Origin: Polyodon spathula
Taxonomy: Eukaryota; Chordata; Actinopteri; Acipenseriformes; Polyodontidae
Direction of reading: 5' to 3'
Assembly: GCF_017654505.1 (NCBI RefSeq)
Contig: NC_054536.1
Span: 95,273,485 to 95,337,484 of the forward strand
Length of the DNA: 64,000 nt
Position numbers and translations under genes: made by a program. The notes under the pieces were generated by a model that did no database searches, had not been told where the DNA came from, and saw nothing but the letters and a program-made list of their open reading frames with translations. Positions 10,676 through 63,116 of the stretch are shown here, one piece after another (position 1 is the first letter of the stretch; every line of letters starts with the position of its first letter).

Positions 10676-13600
10676 TCAAATGAATAATGTATACTGTAAA
10701 CTAGAACTCTAATAAATGCTGTACACTCTAAACTAGAACTCAAATGAATACTGTACACTATAAACTAGAACTCTAATCAAAACTGTACACTCTAAACTAG
10801 AACTCTAATGAATACTGTATACTCTAAACCAGAACTCTAATGAATACTCTACTCTTTAAACTAGTACTGTAATAAATACTGTACATTCTAAACTAGAACT
10901 CAAATGAATACGGTACACTCTAAACTAGAACTCAAATGAATACGGTACACTCTAAACTAGAACTCAAATGAATACTGTACACTCTAAACAAGATCTCTAA
11001 TCAATACCATACACTCTAAACCAGAACTCTAATGAATATTGTACACTCTAAACTAGAACTCTAATGAATGCTCTACACTCTAAACTTGAACTCTAATAAA
11101 TACTGTACACTCTAAACTAGAACTCTAATGAATGCTGTACACTCTAAACCAGAACTCTCGTTAATACTGTACACTCTAAACTAGAACTCTAATGAATACT
11201 GTACACTCTAAACTAGAACTCTAATGAATACGGTACACTCTAAACTAGAACTCAAATGAATACTTTACACTCTAAACTAGATCTCTAATGAATACTGTAC
11301 ACTCTAAACTAGAACTCTAATGAAAACTGTACACTCTAAACTAGAACTCTAATGGATACTGTACTCTCTAAACTAGAACTCTATTGAATGCTGTATACTC
11401 TAAACCAGAACTCTCATGAACACTGTACACTCTAAACTAGAACTCTAATGAACACTGTACACTCTAAACCAGAACGCTAATGAATACGGTACACTCTAAA
11501 CTAGAACTCTAATGAATACTGTACACTCTAAACTAGAACTCTAATGAATACTGTACACTCTAAACCAGAACTCTAATGAATAATGTACACTCTAAACTAG
11601 AACTCTAATGAATACGGTACACTCTAAACTAGAACTCTAATCAATACTGTACACTCTAAACCAGAACTCTAATGAATACTGTACACTCTAAACTTGAACT
11701 CTAATAAATACTGTACACTCTAAACTAGAACTCTAATGAATACTGTACACTCTAAACCAGAACTCTCGTTAATACTGTACACTCTAAACTAGAACTCAAA
11801 TGAATACGGTACACTCTAAACTAGAACTCAAATGAATACTGTATACTCTAAACCAGAACTCTAATGAATACTGTACTCTCTAAAGCAGAACTCTAATGAA
11901 TACGGTACACTCTAAACTAGAACTCTAATGAATACTGTACACTCTAAACCAGAACTCTAATGAATACTGTACACTCTAAAGCAGAACTCTAATGAATACT
12001 GTACACTCTAAACTAGAACTCTAATGAATACTGTACACTCTAAACCAGAACTCTAATGAATACTGTACACTCTAAACTAGAACTCAAATGAATACTGTAC
12101 ACTCTAAACTAGATCTCTAATGAATACTGTACAAACTAAACTAGAATTCTAATGAATACTGTACACTCTAAATTAGAACTCTAATCAATACTATACACTC
12201 TAAACTAGAACTCTAATGAATACTGTACACTCTAAACTAGAACTCTAATGAATACTGTACACTCTAAACTAGAACTCTAATGAATAATGTACACTCTACA
12301 CTAGAACTCTAATGAATACGGTACACTCTAAACTAGAACTCTAATCAATACCGTACACTCTAAACCAGAACTCTAATGAATACTGTACACTCTAAACTAG
12401 AACTCTAATGAATACTGTACACTCTAAACTAGAACTCTAATGAATACTGTACACTCTAAACTAGAACTCTAATGAATACTGTACACTCTAAACTAGAACT
12501 CTAATGAATACTGTACACTCTAAACTAGAACTCTAATGAATACTGTATACTCTAAACCAGAACTCTAATGAATACTGTACTCTCTAAAGCAGAACTCTAA
12601 TGAATACGGTACACTCTAAACTAGAACTCTAATGAATACTGTACACTCTAAACCAGAACTCTAATGAATACTGTACACTCTAAAGCAGAACTCTAATGAA
12701 TACGGTACACTCTAAACCAGAACTCTACTTAATACTGTACACTCTAAAGCAGAACTCTAATGAATACTGTACACTCTAAACTAGAACTTTAATGAATACT
12801 GTACACTTTAAACCAGAACTCTAATGAATAATGTACACTCTAAACTAGAACTCAAATGAATACTGTACACTCTAAACTAGATCTCTAATGAATACTGTAC
12901 AAACTAAACTAGAATTCTAATGAATACTGTACACTCTAAATTAGAACTCTAATCAATACCATACACTCTAAACCAGAACTCTAATGAATACTGTACACTC
13001 TAAACTAGAACTCTAATGAATGCTGTACACTCTAAACTAGAACTCTAATGAATACTGTAGACTCTAAATTGGAACTCTAATCAATACCGTACATTCTAAA
13101 CCAGAACTCTAATGAATACTGTACAGTCTAAACTAGAACTCTAGTGAATCCTGTACACTCTACACTAGAACGCTAATGAACACTGTACATTCTAAACCAG
13201 AACTCTAATGAATATGGTACACTCAAAACTGGAAATCTAATGAATACTGTACACTCTAAACTAGAACTCTAATGAATACTGTACACTCTAAACGAGAACT
13301 CTAATGGATACTGTACACTCTATACTAGAACTCTATTGAATACTGTACACTCTAAACTAGAACTCTAATGAATACTGTACACTCTAAACTAGAACTCTAA
13401 TGAATACTGTACACTCTAAACCAGAACTCTAATGAATACTGTACACTCTAAACTAGAACTCTAATGAATACTGTACACTCTACACTAGAACTCTCTTGAA
13501 TACTGTGCACCCTAATCTAGAACTCTAATGAATACTGTACACTCTAAACTAGAACTCTAATCAATACCGTACACTCTAAACCAGAACTCTAATGAATACT

Positions 13601-14682
13601 CTACACTCTAAACTAGAACTCTAATGAATACTGTACACTCTACACTAGAACTCTCTTGAATACTGTGCACCCTAATCTAGAACTCTCTTGAATACTGTAC
13701 ACTCTAAACTAGAACTCTAATCAATAGCGTACACTCTAAACCAGAACTCTAATGAATACTGTACACTCTAAACTAGAACTCTAATGAATACTGTACACTC
13801 TAAACTAGAACTCTAATGAATACTGTACACTCTAAACCAGAACTCTAATGAATACTGTACACTCTAAACTAGAACTCTAATGAATACTGTACACTCTAAA
13901 CTAGAACTCTAATGAATACTGTACACTCTAAACCAGAACTCTCATGAACACTGTACACTCTAAACTAGAACTCTAATGAATACTGTACACTCTAAACCAG
14001 AACTCTAATGAATACTGTACACTCTAAACTAGAACTCTAATGAATACTGTACACTCTAAACCAGAACTCAAATGAATACTGTACACTCTAAACTAGAACT
14101 CTAATGAATACTGTACACTCTAAACCAGAACTCTAATGAATACTGTACACTCTAAACTAGAACTCAAATGAATACTGTACACTCTAAACCAGAAATCTAA
14201 TGAATACTGTACACTCTAAACTAGAACTCTAATGAATACTGTACACTCTAAACTAGAACTCTAATGAATACTGTACACTCTAAACTAGAACTCTAATGAA
14301 TCCTGTACACTCTAAACTAGAACTCTATTGAATACTGTACACTCTAAACCAGAACTCTAATGAATACTGTACACTCTAAACTACAACTCTAATGAACACT
14401 GTACACTCTAAACCAGAACTCTAATGAATACGGTACACTCTAAACTAGAACTCAAATGAATACTGTACACTCTAAACTAGAACTCTAATGAATACTGTAC
14501 ACTCTAAAGCAGAACTCTAATGAATACTGTACACTCTAAACTAGAACTCAAATGAATACTGTACACTCTAAACCAGAACTCTAATGAATACTGTACACTC
14601 AACTAGAACTCTAATGAATACTGTACACTCTAAACCAGAACTCTAATGAATACTGTACACTCTAAACTAGAACTCTAATGGC
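10673..14682. repeat. 32-bp minisatellite, ~125 copies over 4 kb
   Basis: The unit ACTCTAATGAATACTGTACA plus CTCTAAACTAGA is 32 bp. Recurrent variants are AAACTAGA/AAACCAGA/AAAGCAGA, CTCTAAT/CTCAAAT, and ACTGTAC/ACGGTAC. Nearly every unit keeps its length, so the array is long but regular. It is stop-rich and non-coding. It ends abruptly at ~14682 in unique sequence. Confidence 0.97.
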
Positions 14683-16260
14683 ATCAGCTCACCAACAGCA
14701 TCAGCTTTACTTATGTTAAAGCACATGGAAGAAATAATGTCACTCTTTTCAGGGTTACTGATACTGTATAAAAAGGATTTACTCATCTCTGAAGGATTCA
14801 GAAACAGGACACCCCGCCCAGGTCTAAAACTTACTACACATCTCCTATAATGTTGTGCTATGAACATGACCAAGCGCATCAGACAATTGCGACCTGTAGA
14901 ATGTTATATACCATGTGTTGCAAAATGCAAGGGTGTTTAACTGTATATGACAGGCATGTCAGTAACACTCACCTGCCATGCTTGTTAATTCAAAATGAGA
15001 GCTATCAGAATGACATAACGTTCATGACATATATTAACATTATGATAAAGTATAGATTGAGAAATGTCAGTGAATACTTTAAGACACTGATGTAATTAAG
15101 TTAGCTAGCGATATGTTTAAATTAGTCGTTTTAATATATACTGTACTGTACAGTATGTGGAATAACTTCTTGTGTTTGCAAAATAGATGCAACAATGGAA
15201 GAGTGACATGCTGACAGAGAGACATTTCTACATACCCCCCTAATCTTACAATCCTAATAACTTAATGCACACTAAAGCAAGCAATCTCACTGGTTACTGC
15301 ACAGGTAATTCTCTAGAACTGCTAATGATAAACATGAACAATTTCAAAGAATGAGTTCGTGAAATTAAAATATTTTTTTAAATTAATTTTCATTTACCTT
15401 TAAAATGAAAAAGGGGTTGGCAAGTAACATATTCTTATTCTTGTTAATGTTCCAGTTTCCTGTTTTCTTTAAACCACTGATACCCATGTGCTTGGTATCT
15501 GCTAGTATGATATACCAAAGTTATTTCACCTACTGAATGAAATGGATGATGTTGTTCTCTATTGATAAAGTGTCCAGAACACTGACGGAACACAACACTT
15601 TTTCAGGAACAGTGTCTTGAAACTGAGTTCCAGGAAAACGGGAGACCTAGTTTATGGCAATTTGTATTAAAGCCCAGGCCTCCCCTGGTGTGCCATGCAG
15701 TGGCTTGAAACTTAGTCTCCTGAAAACAAGTTCCAAACCACAAAGCGTCTTCGTGTTCCCTCAGCTTAACATTCCATCAGAAAGCATTTGAATGACTTGG
15801 ATGACAATAATAATACAAAGAACTGGTTCCCTTTGCTAGATCTCATAATTAGGTGTGCTAGTCAATTGGACAAACACCTACAGTATTTTCATTCTCAACA
15901 GTCCGGACTTTCCACTTAAATGTGAGGCAAAAACAAAATGGAAAAGGAAATTTAAACTTTAATATTATATGCTATTATTATATATTTCTCATCTTACACA
16001 GAACACAAGCCACAGCACAGAATACAAAGGCAAACATAGAAAAATAGTTGAATCATATTGGCACTAATGGAGTTCCATTTTTGTATACCGAGAATATATC
16101 TTAGCCAAAATAAATAAAAAATCAATCAATAAATAGATGTTACAATCTCACCCTTTTTTAAATATGCATTCATTAATGAAGTTTCATGAGGGATTACGTA
16201 TAAAACTATTTAAATATGTAACTGTGTAACATGATGCTCTGTAACAAACACATACATTAC

Positions 16261-16300
<40 letters not shown>

Positions 16301-18640
16301 ACTACGAGTAAAGCTGCCTTGGTAAAGACAGACACACATCTGATGTAATCCCAATCATTTGAAATGTCTTTTAAACTTTGGCTGGTTGCACTAAAGGAGC
16401 TTTACTGTGCACTGTACCCTGAATCAATCGTATTAGAATTTTCAGAGAAATTCCCAGCAAAATAGGAAAGGGAAACATTTCCAATGACCAACCTTTCTGG
16501 CAAGCTGGTTTTGTGTCAGGGGAGTGGAAAGTTCTGTTTTTGAGTTCTGTACTTATCTACAACCTGTTTAATACATACATGTATAAATATATTCATTTAA
16601 AGAAATGGAGGAGATAGTTTAACTGATGGCAGTACCTTGTGCAGCACATTGAAAAAGATGTTTCAAGATGTTTGCAAAAACTGCTTACATAGCTGAGGAG
16701 GCTCCACATCACTCGAACCTTTAAATAGACTGTATCCGTTCACTGTCCTGATAATTAATGAATCTGTAAATAAAAGTACCTCTCAACCACTTTGATCAAA
16801 CATAGTATAATAGTACTTGAACTTGAGTGCCCAAAATACTTCAGCAAACCTTTTGATGCCTCAAATGAATCATGCTTTAAAGAGCATCACTGCTCATTCA
16901 CTAATTTCTTACTATTAGTGTGTTACTGATCTGTTATCCACGTGTTGCTGCAGTCAATGTGCAGGGTAAGGGCAAGCTCATTTAAACCAAGCAAAACACC
17001 AGGAATGAACCCCATTTACAGATTCACTAACCTACTCATATTTAGTATGGGGTTAATAAAGTGAAATAATATAAAGTTAGTTGGCACTATAATATAATAA
17101 TCACAAAAATTCAGCAAGGCTAACATACATCAATTACAGCAATCTCATAGTCAATTCATATAGAAAGCTTTTTTTTAAATTAAGGCAGTTACAGTTGTCT
17201 TTCTTTTAAAATCAATACTGTATGTGATAACATTTACAATAATATTTCTATAACATACACAGCATCTAGCATTTACATTAATGTCGTCTTTACAATAAAT
17301 TCAACAGTATCCTTTTTATACTGATTTTCTCTTCATGCTGTACATACATACATTTGTGTGTGTGTGTGTGTATGTAGATTATATGTATGAAATATGGGGC
17401 ACAGTACATGAAAAACAACATTAAAAAGCAATGCAAACACATTGTGTTTGAATTGTTTAAGACCTAAATAGTAGTGGATCTAAATCCCACCATTTCTGAA
17501 TGATTAAAATTGGTCCCTCCCTGACATTTTACATGTTTTTACAGACAGCAATGTAGTAATAACACTTGCAAGCACTGTTCAATGTTTGGTTTTCATTGTA
17601 CATATCTACCACAGTTTAGATCAATGAATAGATCCACGGGTGCCTTCATATGTGCTTACACAGTGCAGCAGTTGTCCCAGTGTTATGGAATTATGCAACC
17701 TGTGTTTTACATGAAGGTCTCTCTCTTCTGAATCTCTTATAGGTACATGAAATGAGGTGCTGTTGATTTTAATAAGGCTTTGCTAACTATCACATTCTTT
17801 TGTGTTTTTACCTATTTTTTTTTATAATTCTATTCTTAATTTGAATGGAAAATGAATAAATGTTAAAACTAGAAAACAGTGTTTGTTTATTACTTAAGAT
17901 CTAATCTGTCCAAATACCTGAGGTTTGAAAATCTCATGGATCACATACTAATAGTGCACTTGTCTTGACATTTCAATGCATAGAACTGTATTAATACATA
18001 TCCTCGGTTTACATTGTAAATAGGTTTAAAGTACCAGCTTCATTAATTAAAGGAGACTTTCAAATTTTATTTTTTACATTTTATACTGTGTTGCATTAAA
18101 TAATTGCACATAGTGTTTATTATGTTCTCTAAACGCTATACAAGATAAGAGGCACAGTGTTATCCTAGGGATAGAAAAGCCACATGATAATGCTGTGACT
18201 AGCAAAGCTATGAAAACATGTTTTTCAAAAGTAACTGTTCATTCCTAATCCAACTTTCTAATCTTCGCAATCTTAGGTGACATCTATTGCTAGACAAGCC
18301 TGAGGAATATATTTAAACTATGTTGTCACAATCTTTAAAGCACCTTTAAAAAAACACCAAATGCTATGGAAGCTACATATATCTACACTGCAAAATAGGT
18401 TGTGTTGTTTTGGTACTTTTCAAGAGGCACTGTAAGAATTGTGATTTTGTGATTTGTTTGTTTTCCTGTCCAGTTGATCAACCTGCACACATAACTCTAA
18501 AATAACCTTTTTGAAACACGTGTTTTGTTTTCAAAATATTCCTGTCCCCACCAAATTGAAGCAAGATGCTTTAAGGAAGAATATGGTGACCTGTCATTAT
18601 AAAAATGATCAATATTACACAATTTACTGCATAGAATTTG
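14683..18640. other. No gene recognised; AT-rich intergenic DNA
   Basis: About 4 kb with only short frames and no domain. It contains a (CA)n run at 16266-16300 and a short (TG)n at 17355-17371. No transposon termini were seen. Confidence 0.45.
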
Positions 18641-18643
18641 TAT

Positions 18644-18662
18644 GCATCTATCTATCTATCTA

Positions 18663-18746
<84 letters not shown>
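18644..18746. repeat. (TCTA)n-(CA)n-(TA)n microsatellite
   Basis: About 20 bp of TCTA repeats, then ~74 bp of CA, then TATATA. It directly flanks the left end of the Tc1 element, which would have inserted at a TA. The matching (TG)n(TA)n tract at 20353-20437 flanks the right end. Confidence 0.95.
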
Positions 18747-18747
<1 letters not shown>

Positions 18748-20352
18748 CAGTGCCTTGCAAAAGTATTCAGACCCCTGACCAATTCTCTCATATTACTCAA
18801 TTACAAATGGTACATTGAAATTTCGTTCTGTTCAATATTTTTTTTTAAAAACACTTAAACTCAAAATCAATTACTGTAAGGTGACATTAGTTTTATGTTG
18901 GGAAATATTTTAAAGAAAAATAAAAAAACTGAAATATCTTGCTTGCATAAGTATTCAACCCCCACACATTAATATTTGGTAGAGCCACCTTTTGCTGCAA
19001 TAACAGCTTTAAGTCTTTTGGGGTAAGTGTGTACCAGCTTTGCACACAATGTTGGAGTGATTTTAGCCCATTCTTGGCAGATTTGCTCCAGGTTGTTCAG
19101 GTTGGTTGGACGACGCTTGTGGACTGCAATTTTCAAATAGTGCCGGATTCCCAATGGGATTGAGATCAGGACTTTGACTGGGCCACTGTAGGACATTCAC
19201 CTTTTTGTTCTTGAGCCACTCCAGTGTTGCTTTGGCCTTGTGCTTGGGATCATTGTCCTGCTGAAAGGTGAATTTCCTCCCAAGCTTCAGTTTTTTAGCG
19301 GACTGAAGCAGATTCTCTTGCAGTATTTTCCTGTATTTTGCTCCATCCATTCTTCCTTCAATTGTAACAAGATGCCCAGTCCCTGCTGATGAGAAGCATC
19401 CCCACAGCATGATGCTGCCACCACCATACTTCACTGTAGGGATGGTGTGTCTTGAGGCATGGGCAGTGTTAAGTTTGCGCCACACATAGCGCTTTGAGTT
19501 TAGGCCAAAAAGCTCTATCTTGGTCTCATCTGACCACAAAAACTTTTCCCACATCACAGCTGGGTCACTCTCATGCTTTCTGGCAAACTCCAGACGTGCT
19601 TTCAGACGGTACTTTTTGAGTAACAGCTTCTTTCTTGCCACCCTCCCATACAGGCCAGTGTTATGCAGAGCTCTTGATATGGTTGACTTGTGCACCATTA
19701 CTCCACTCCCAGCTACTGAACTCTGTACGGCCTTTTCTTGGCAGTGCCTGGGTGGTGTGATGCAGCTTCCACTTCCTGATTATTGATCCAACTGTGCTTA
19801 CTGGGATATCCAAACACTTGGATATTATTTTGTACCCTTTCCCTAATCTATGCATTTGTATTACTTTATCTCTAACTTCTGTAGAATGCTCTTTGGTCTT
19901 CATTTTCCTTCAGATTCACAGCCTTACCAATGATCCTTCAACAGTGGGGTTTTTATCCACTATTTGAAAATTGCAGTCCACAAGCGTCGTCCAACCAACC
20001 TGAACAACCTGGAGCAAATCTGCCAAGAATGGGCTAAAATCACTCCAACATTGTGTGCAAAGCTGGTACACACTTACCCCAAAAGACTTAAAGCTGTTAT
20101 TGCAGCAAAAGGTGGCTCTACCAAATATTAATGTGTGGGGGTTGAATACTTATGCAAGCAAGATATTTCAGTTTTTTATTTTTCTTAAAAATATTGCCCA
20201 ACATAAAACCAATGTCACCTTACAATAATTGATTCTGAGTTTCATTGTTTAAAAATAAAATATCAAACAGAACGAAATTTCAATGTAACATTTGTAATTC
20301 GGTAATATGAGAGAATTGGTCAGGGGTCTAAATACTTTTGCAAGCCACTGTA
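18747..20352 (-). mobile_element. Tc1/mariner-like element with long (~400-bp) inverted repeats
   Basis: The ends read CAGTGCCTTGCAAAAGTATT at 18749 and its near reverse complement ending ~20352, flanked by TA-rich tracts. The arms stay complementary for ~400 bp (about 18749-19145 and 19955-20352). This is longer than usual Tc1 ends because the right arm contains an inverted copy of the transposase 3' coding end. A decayed transposase lies between. Confidence 0.92.
18969..19903 (-). pseudogene. Tc1-like transposase, frameshifted, third DDE acid lost
   Basis: Starts MKTKEHSTEVRDKVIQMHRL (helix-turn-helix) with a frame break near 19690. It continues through [13 protein letters not shown] (first Asp), [11 protein letters not shown] and [11 protein letters not shown] (second Asp). 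The third motif reads [10 protein letters not shown] instead of the usual SPDLNPIENLW: the catalytic Glu has become Gly and bases are lost nearby, moving the C-terminus ([20 protein letters not shown]) to another frame. It is inactive. Confidence 0.92.

Positions 20353-20437
<85 letters not shown>
20353..20437. repeat. (TG)n(TA)n microsatellite
   Basis: About 22 bp of TG followed by ~60 bp of TA, at the right flank of the Tc1 element. Confidence 0.95.
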
Positions 20438-20438
<1 letters not shown>

Positions 20439-20449
20439 CATTTCAACAT

Positions 20450-22041
20450 TTTGAATACATACAAACAAACGGCTTGGCATGTTTTTACATTGCAGTTATA
20501 CATCCCTTCACACACAAATGTATATTTAATTGAACAGATATCCAACAGGATATAACAAACAAATATGATCTAACCTTCAGTGAAGTTCAATTAGAAACAT
20601 GCACTATAATTTCAGGGTTAAAGTATATCACATGCACAATAAAGTTTGTTTAGGTTCTCAGTAAAATGATCTGACAACATCATGAAAACTATTTCCAAGG
20701 TTTTGTCCACGAATAGCTCTTTACATTGCTGGATATACAGTACTGTGGCCAGTAGCGAACCATACAAATTGTATTTTAGAACATACTTATTTATTACTTT
20801 TGCTGCATTTGGTTTAAATTAGATTCATAAATGCACATACTGTAAGCTGGTGTAATATTAATAACAGTAGAATGGCCATACAAATGTATGCATGTAGTTT
20901 TAAACTGGGTCAGGCTTTACTTGAAGCATCGTTTTTGTTTCAGTTTCACAGTACTGTAGTGTACAGTACTTTACCAGTACAGTACAATGTTTTCTATATC
21001 GATTTCTGAGCCATTCGTATTTTCAATGTTCTGATTTTTGATATTATGCTGTAAACTAAGACTAAGAGAAGACTGGGCACAAGAAGCTGAACAATATACT
21101 GAGGAGGATGAAAATCACAACTATGGAGCAACTAGCTTAATAACCTTCACATTCAACCATGGCTTAGTATTTGAAAACATGTCACAAGGCAAATTAAATA
21201 GATATAGATATGTGTGTGTGTGTGTGTTTATCCATTTCTGATGGGATTAATGGATACATCCACACCTCTCTCGTGCCTTTATAAACTTAGCGCAAACTTT
21301 GTAAACCCTGTAAAAGATCAAACACAATGCAAATTCAAAAAATGCGTAAAAATGCTTGGTTTTCACCTCAAACCAGGCCAAAGCAAACCAGTCGTCTACA
21401 TGCTTTGGTAGTTTTCAAGTTTTCACATTTTAAACTGGTGTTAGAAAAGTGGTTATTCCATGAGAAAAGATATAATATGACCATAAAAAAGTTAATACAA
21501 TATTTTCTGTCATCAATTAATATATGTGTAGCCTATAAAACAGTTAATTTTGCAAATTAGGCCCAAGTGAAGTAATGTACTCTGTTACCACAAATTACCA
21601 ATATGCTTGTAAAACACCAGTTTAAATAGTTCCAATATTTTTAAGTAACTTAAACCCTTTGCGGTCCTATGTTGGACCAGGTCCGACATAAAAAATGTTC
21701 CTTTCCAGTCCAATACCATATTGTTGATATGCAGAGCCTTTTAAATCTGTTTTGCTGTGAATAAAATTACTTTTAAACAGCATGTGTAAAATAAACAGCG
21801 CGTGTGAAAATAAATTGGACCCGACGCGCCTGAGAGGCGCTGAATAAATGGACCACAAAGGGTCAAATACAGTAAGAGGTGCAGTTTGTTTGGTAAAGAG
21901 TGACTTCAGAATCTACAACAGAATCACAAAGCTTCTCAGTTTTTGTTTTTTTAAATTTGTTAATGGACAACATTTTTTAATGGCATGCCAAACAGCTGAG
22001 TGCTATCTAAATGCTCACATTATGCAAAACGTGAGAGAATA
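20450..22041 (-). other. fam135b: Probable fam135b 3' UTR and flank
   Basis: AT-rich sequence after the stop, with no gene seen. A minus-strand AATAAA at 20790-20795 is one possible polyadenylation signal. The real cleavage site cannot be fixed from sequence alone. The segment contains a short piggyBac-like element (21654-21862), which would be transcribed if the UTR extends that far. Confidence 0.4.
21654..21862 (+). mobile_element. piggyBac-like MITE, copy B (short)
   Basis: Preceded by TTAA at 21650-21653. It begins ACCCTTTGCGGTCCTATG and ends GGACCACAAAGGG followed by TCAA (decayed TTAA). It has the same GAATAAATGGACC and AGGCGCTGAATAAATGG end block as copies A and C. At ~210 bp it looks like an internally deleted copy. 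Confidence 0.75.
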
Positions 22042-62158
<40,117 letters not shown>

Positions 62159-63066
62159 CTGCAAACAGAATAGAAGAGGTGACTGCTCTTCTATCACAAT
62201 CTCCCAAGGACAATTACCATATACATGAAAACAATTTGTTAAATGTGGAATGGATATATAGGGAAAAGAAAACACATCCTCATTATCATGATTGGTGTTT
62301 TATTGAACAAAAAAAAAACTAATAAAACTAAAACAATAAGCACACTACCTGTTCATTCTACAAAACCAGAAAGAAACCATGGGCCATTTTCAACTTACAA
62401 GTTACTTAAAGAATGATATACTGCTTTCTTTACCAGCAAAATAGAAAAATATCATACAAAGGACACTTAGGCTGCATTCACAATGGGTCCATTTCAAACA
62501 GACTCTGGCTCGTTTTGTTTGAAACAGCGTATCAATGTGCTTGTTGCTCGCACATACTTGTGAGCAGAAGGACAGAGTTTATTTGCATGAAAGCTAAAGT
62601 TAACTCTCAGAGCGTTTATATCGTGTGTGAACAGGATGTTTATCCTGCAAGGCATACTGAAAGAGGGCAGCTATTGGTGCATTGCTCCGGTTTTTAAGAG
62701 CATGTTTTAGATTATTACACGCTGCTGTGGAAGAAAGCACTGGGGGAGCACTTCGCTAATGTAATTAATACATTTCCTGAATGCCTACAGTAGGAACATG
62801 GATACATGTGTAAGAAATAAATAAGTTGCAATATTAAACAAAGTAATTTGAGAAGACTGAATATATATAGTATTATTTTTGTCAGTTTTGTCCAGTTCAG
62901 CTTGGATTTTGGTGTCTGTTATGGCTGTTTTCCAAAATAATTGTTTATGCTTCCAGACAAAAACAATAATAGTTATCACTTGTGGTGCTGAAGACCAGAA
63001 ATGCAAGATAAGGAAGCTTTACAATCTCTGTGCCCCTCACATGCAATTTACGTAATTGTTATGGTA

Positions 63067-63116
<50 letters not shown>

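Noticed and set aside
10673..14682. CRISPR array or centromeric satellite
   Set aside because: Units are contiguous with no unique spacers, and the genome is eukaryotic. A 4-kb array with a 32-bp unit is a minisatellite.
18511..18858. Frame across the (CA)n tract
   Set aside because: The long TH repeat in its translation comes from the microsatellite.
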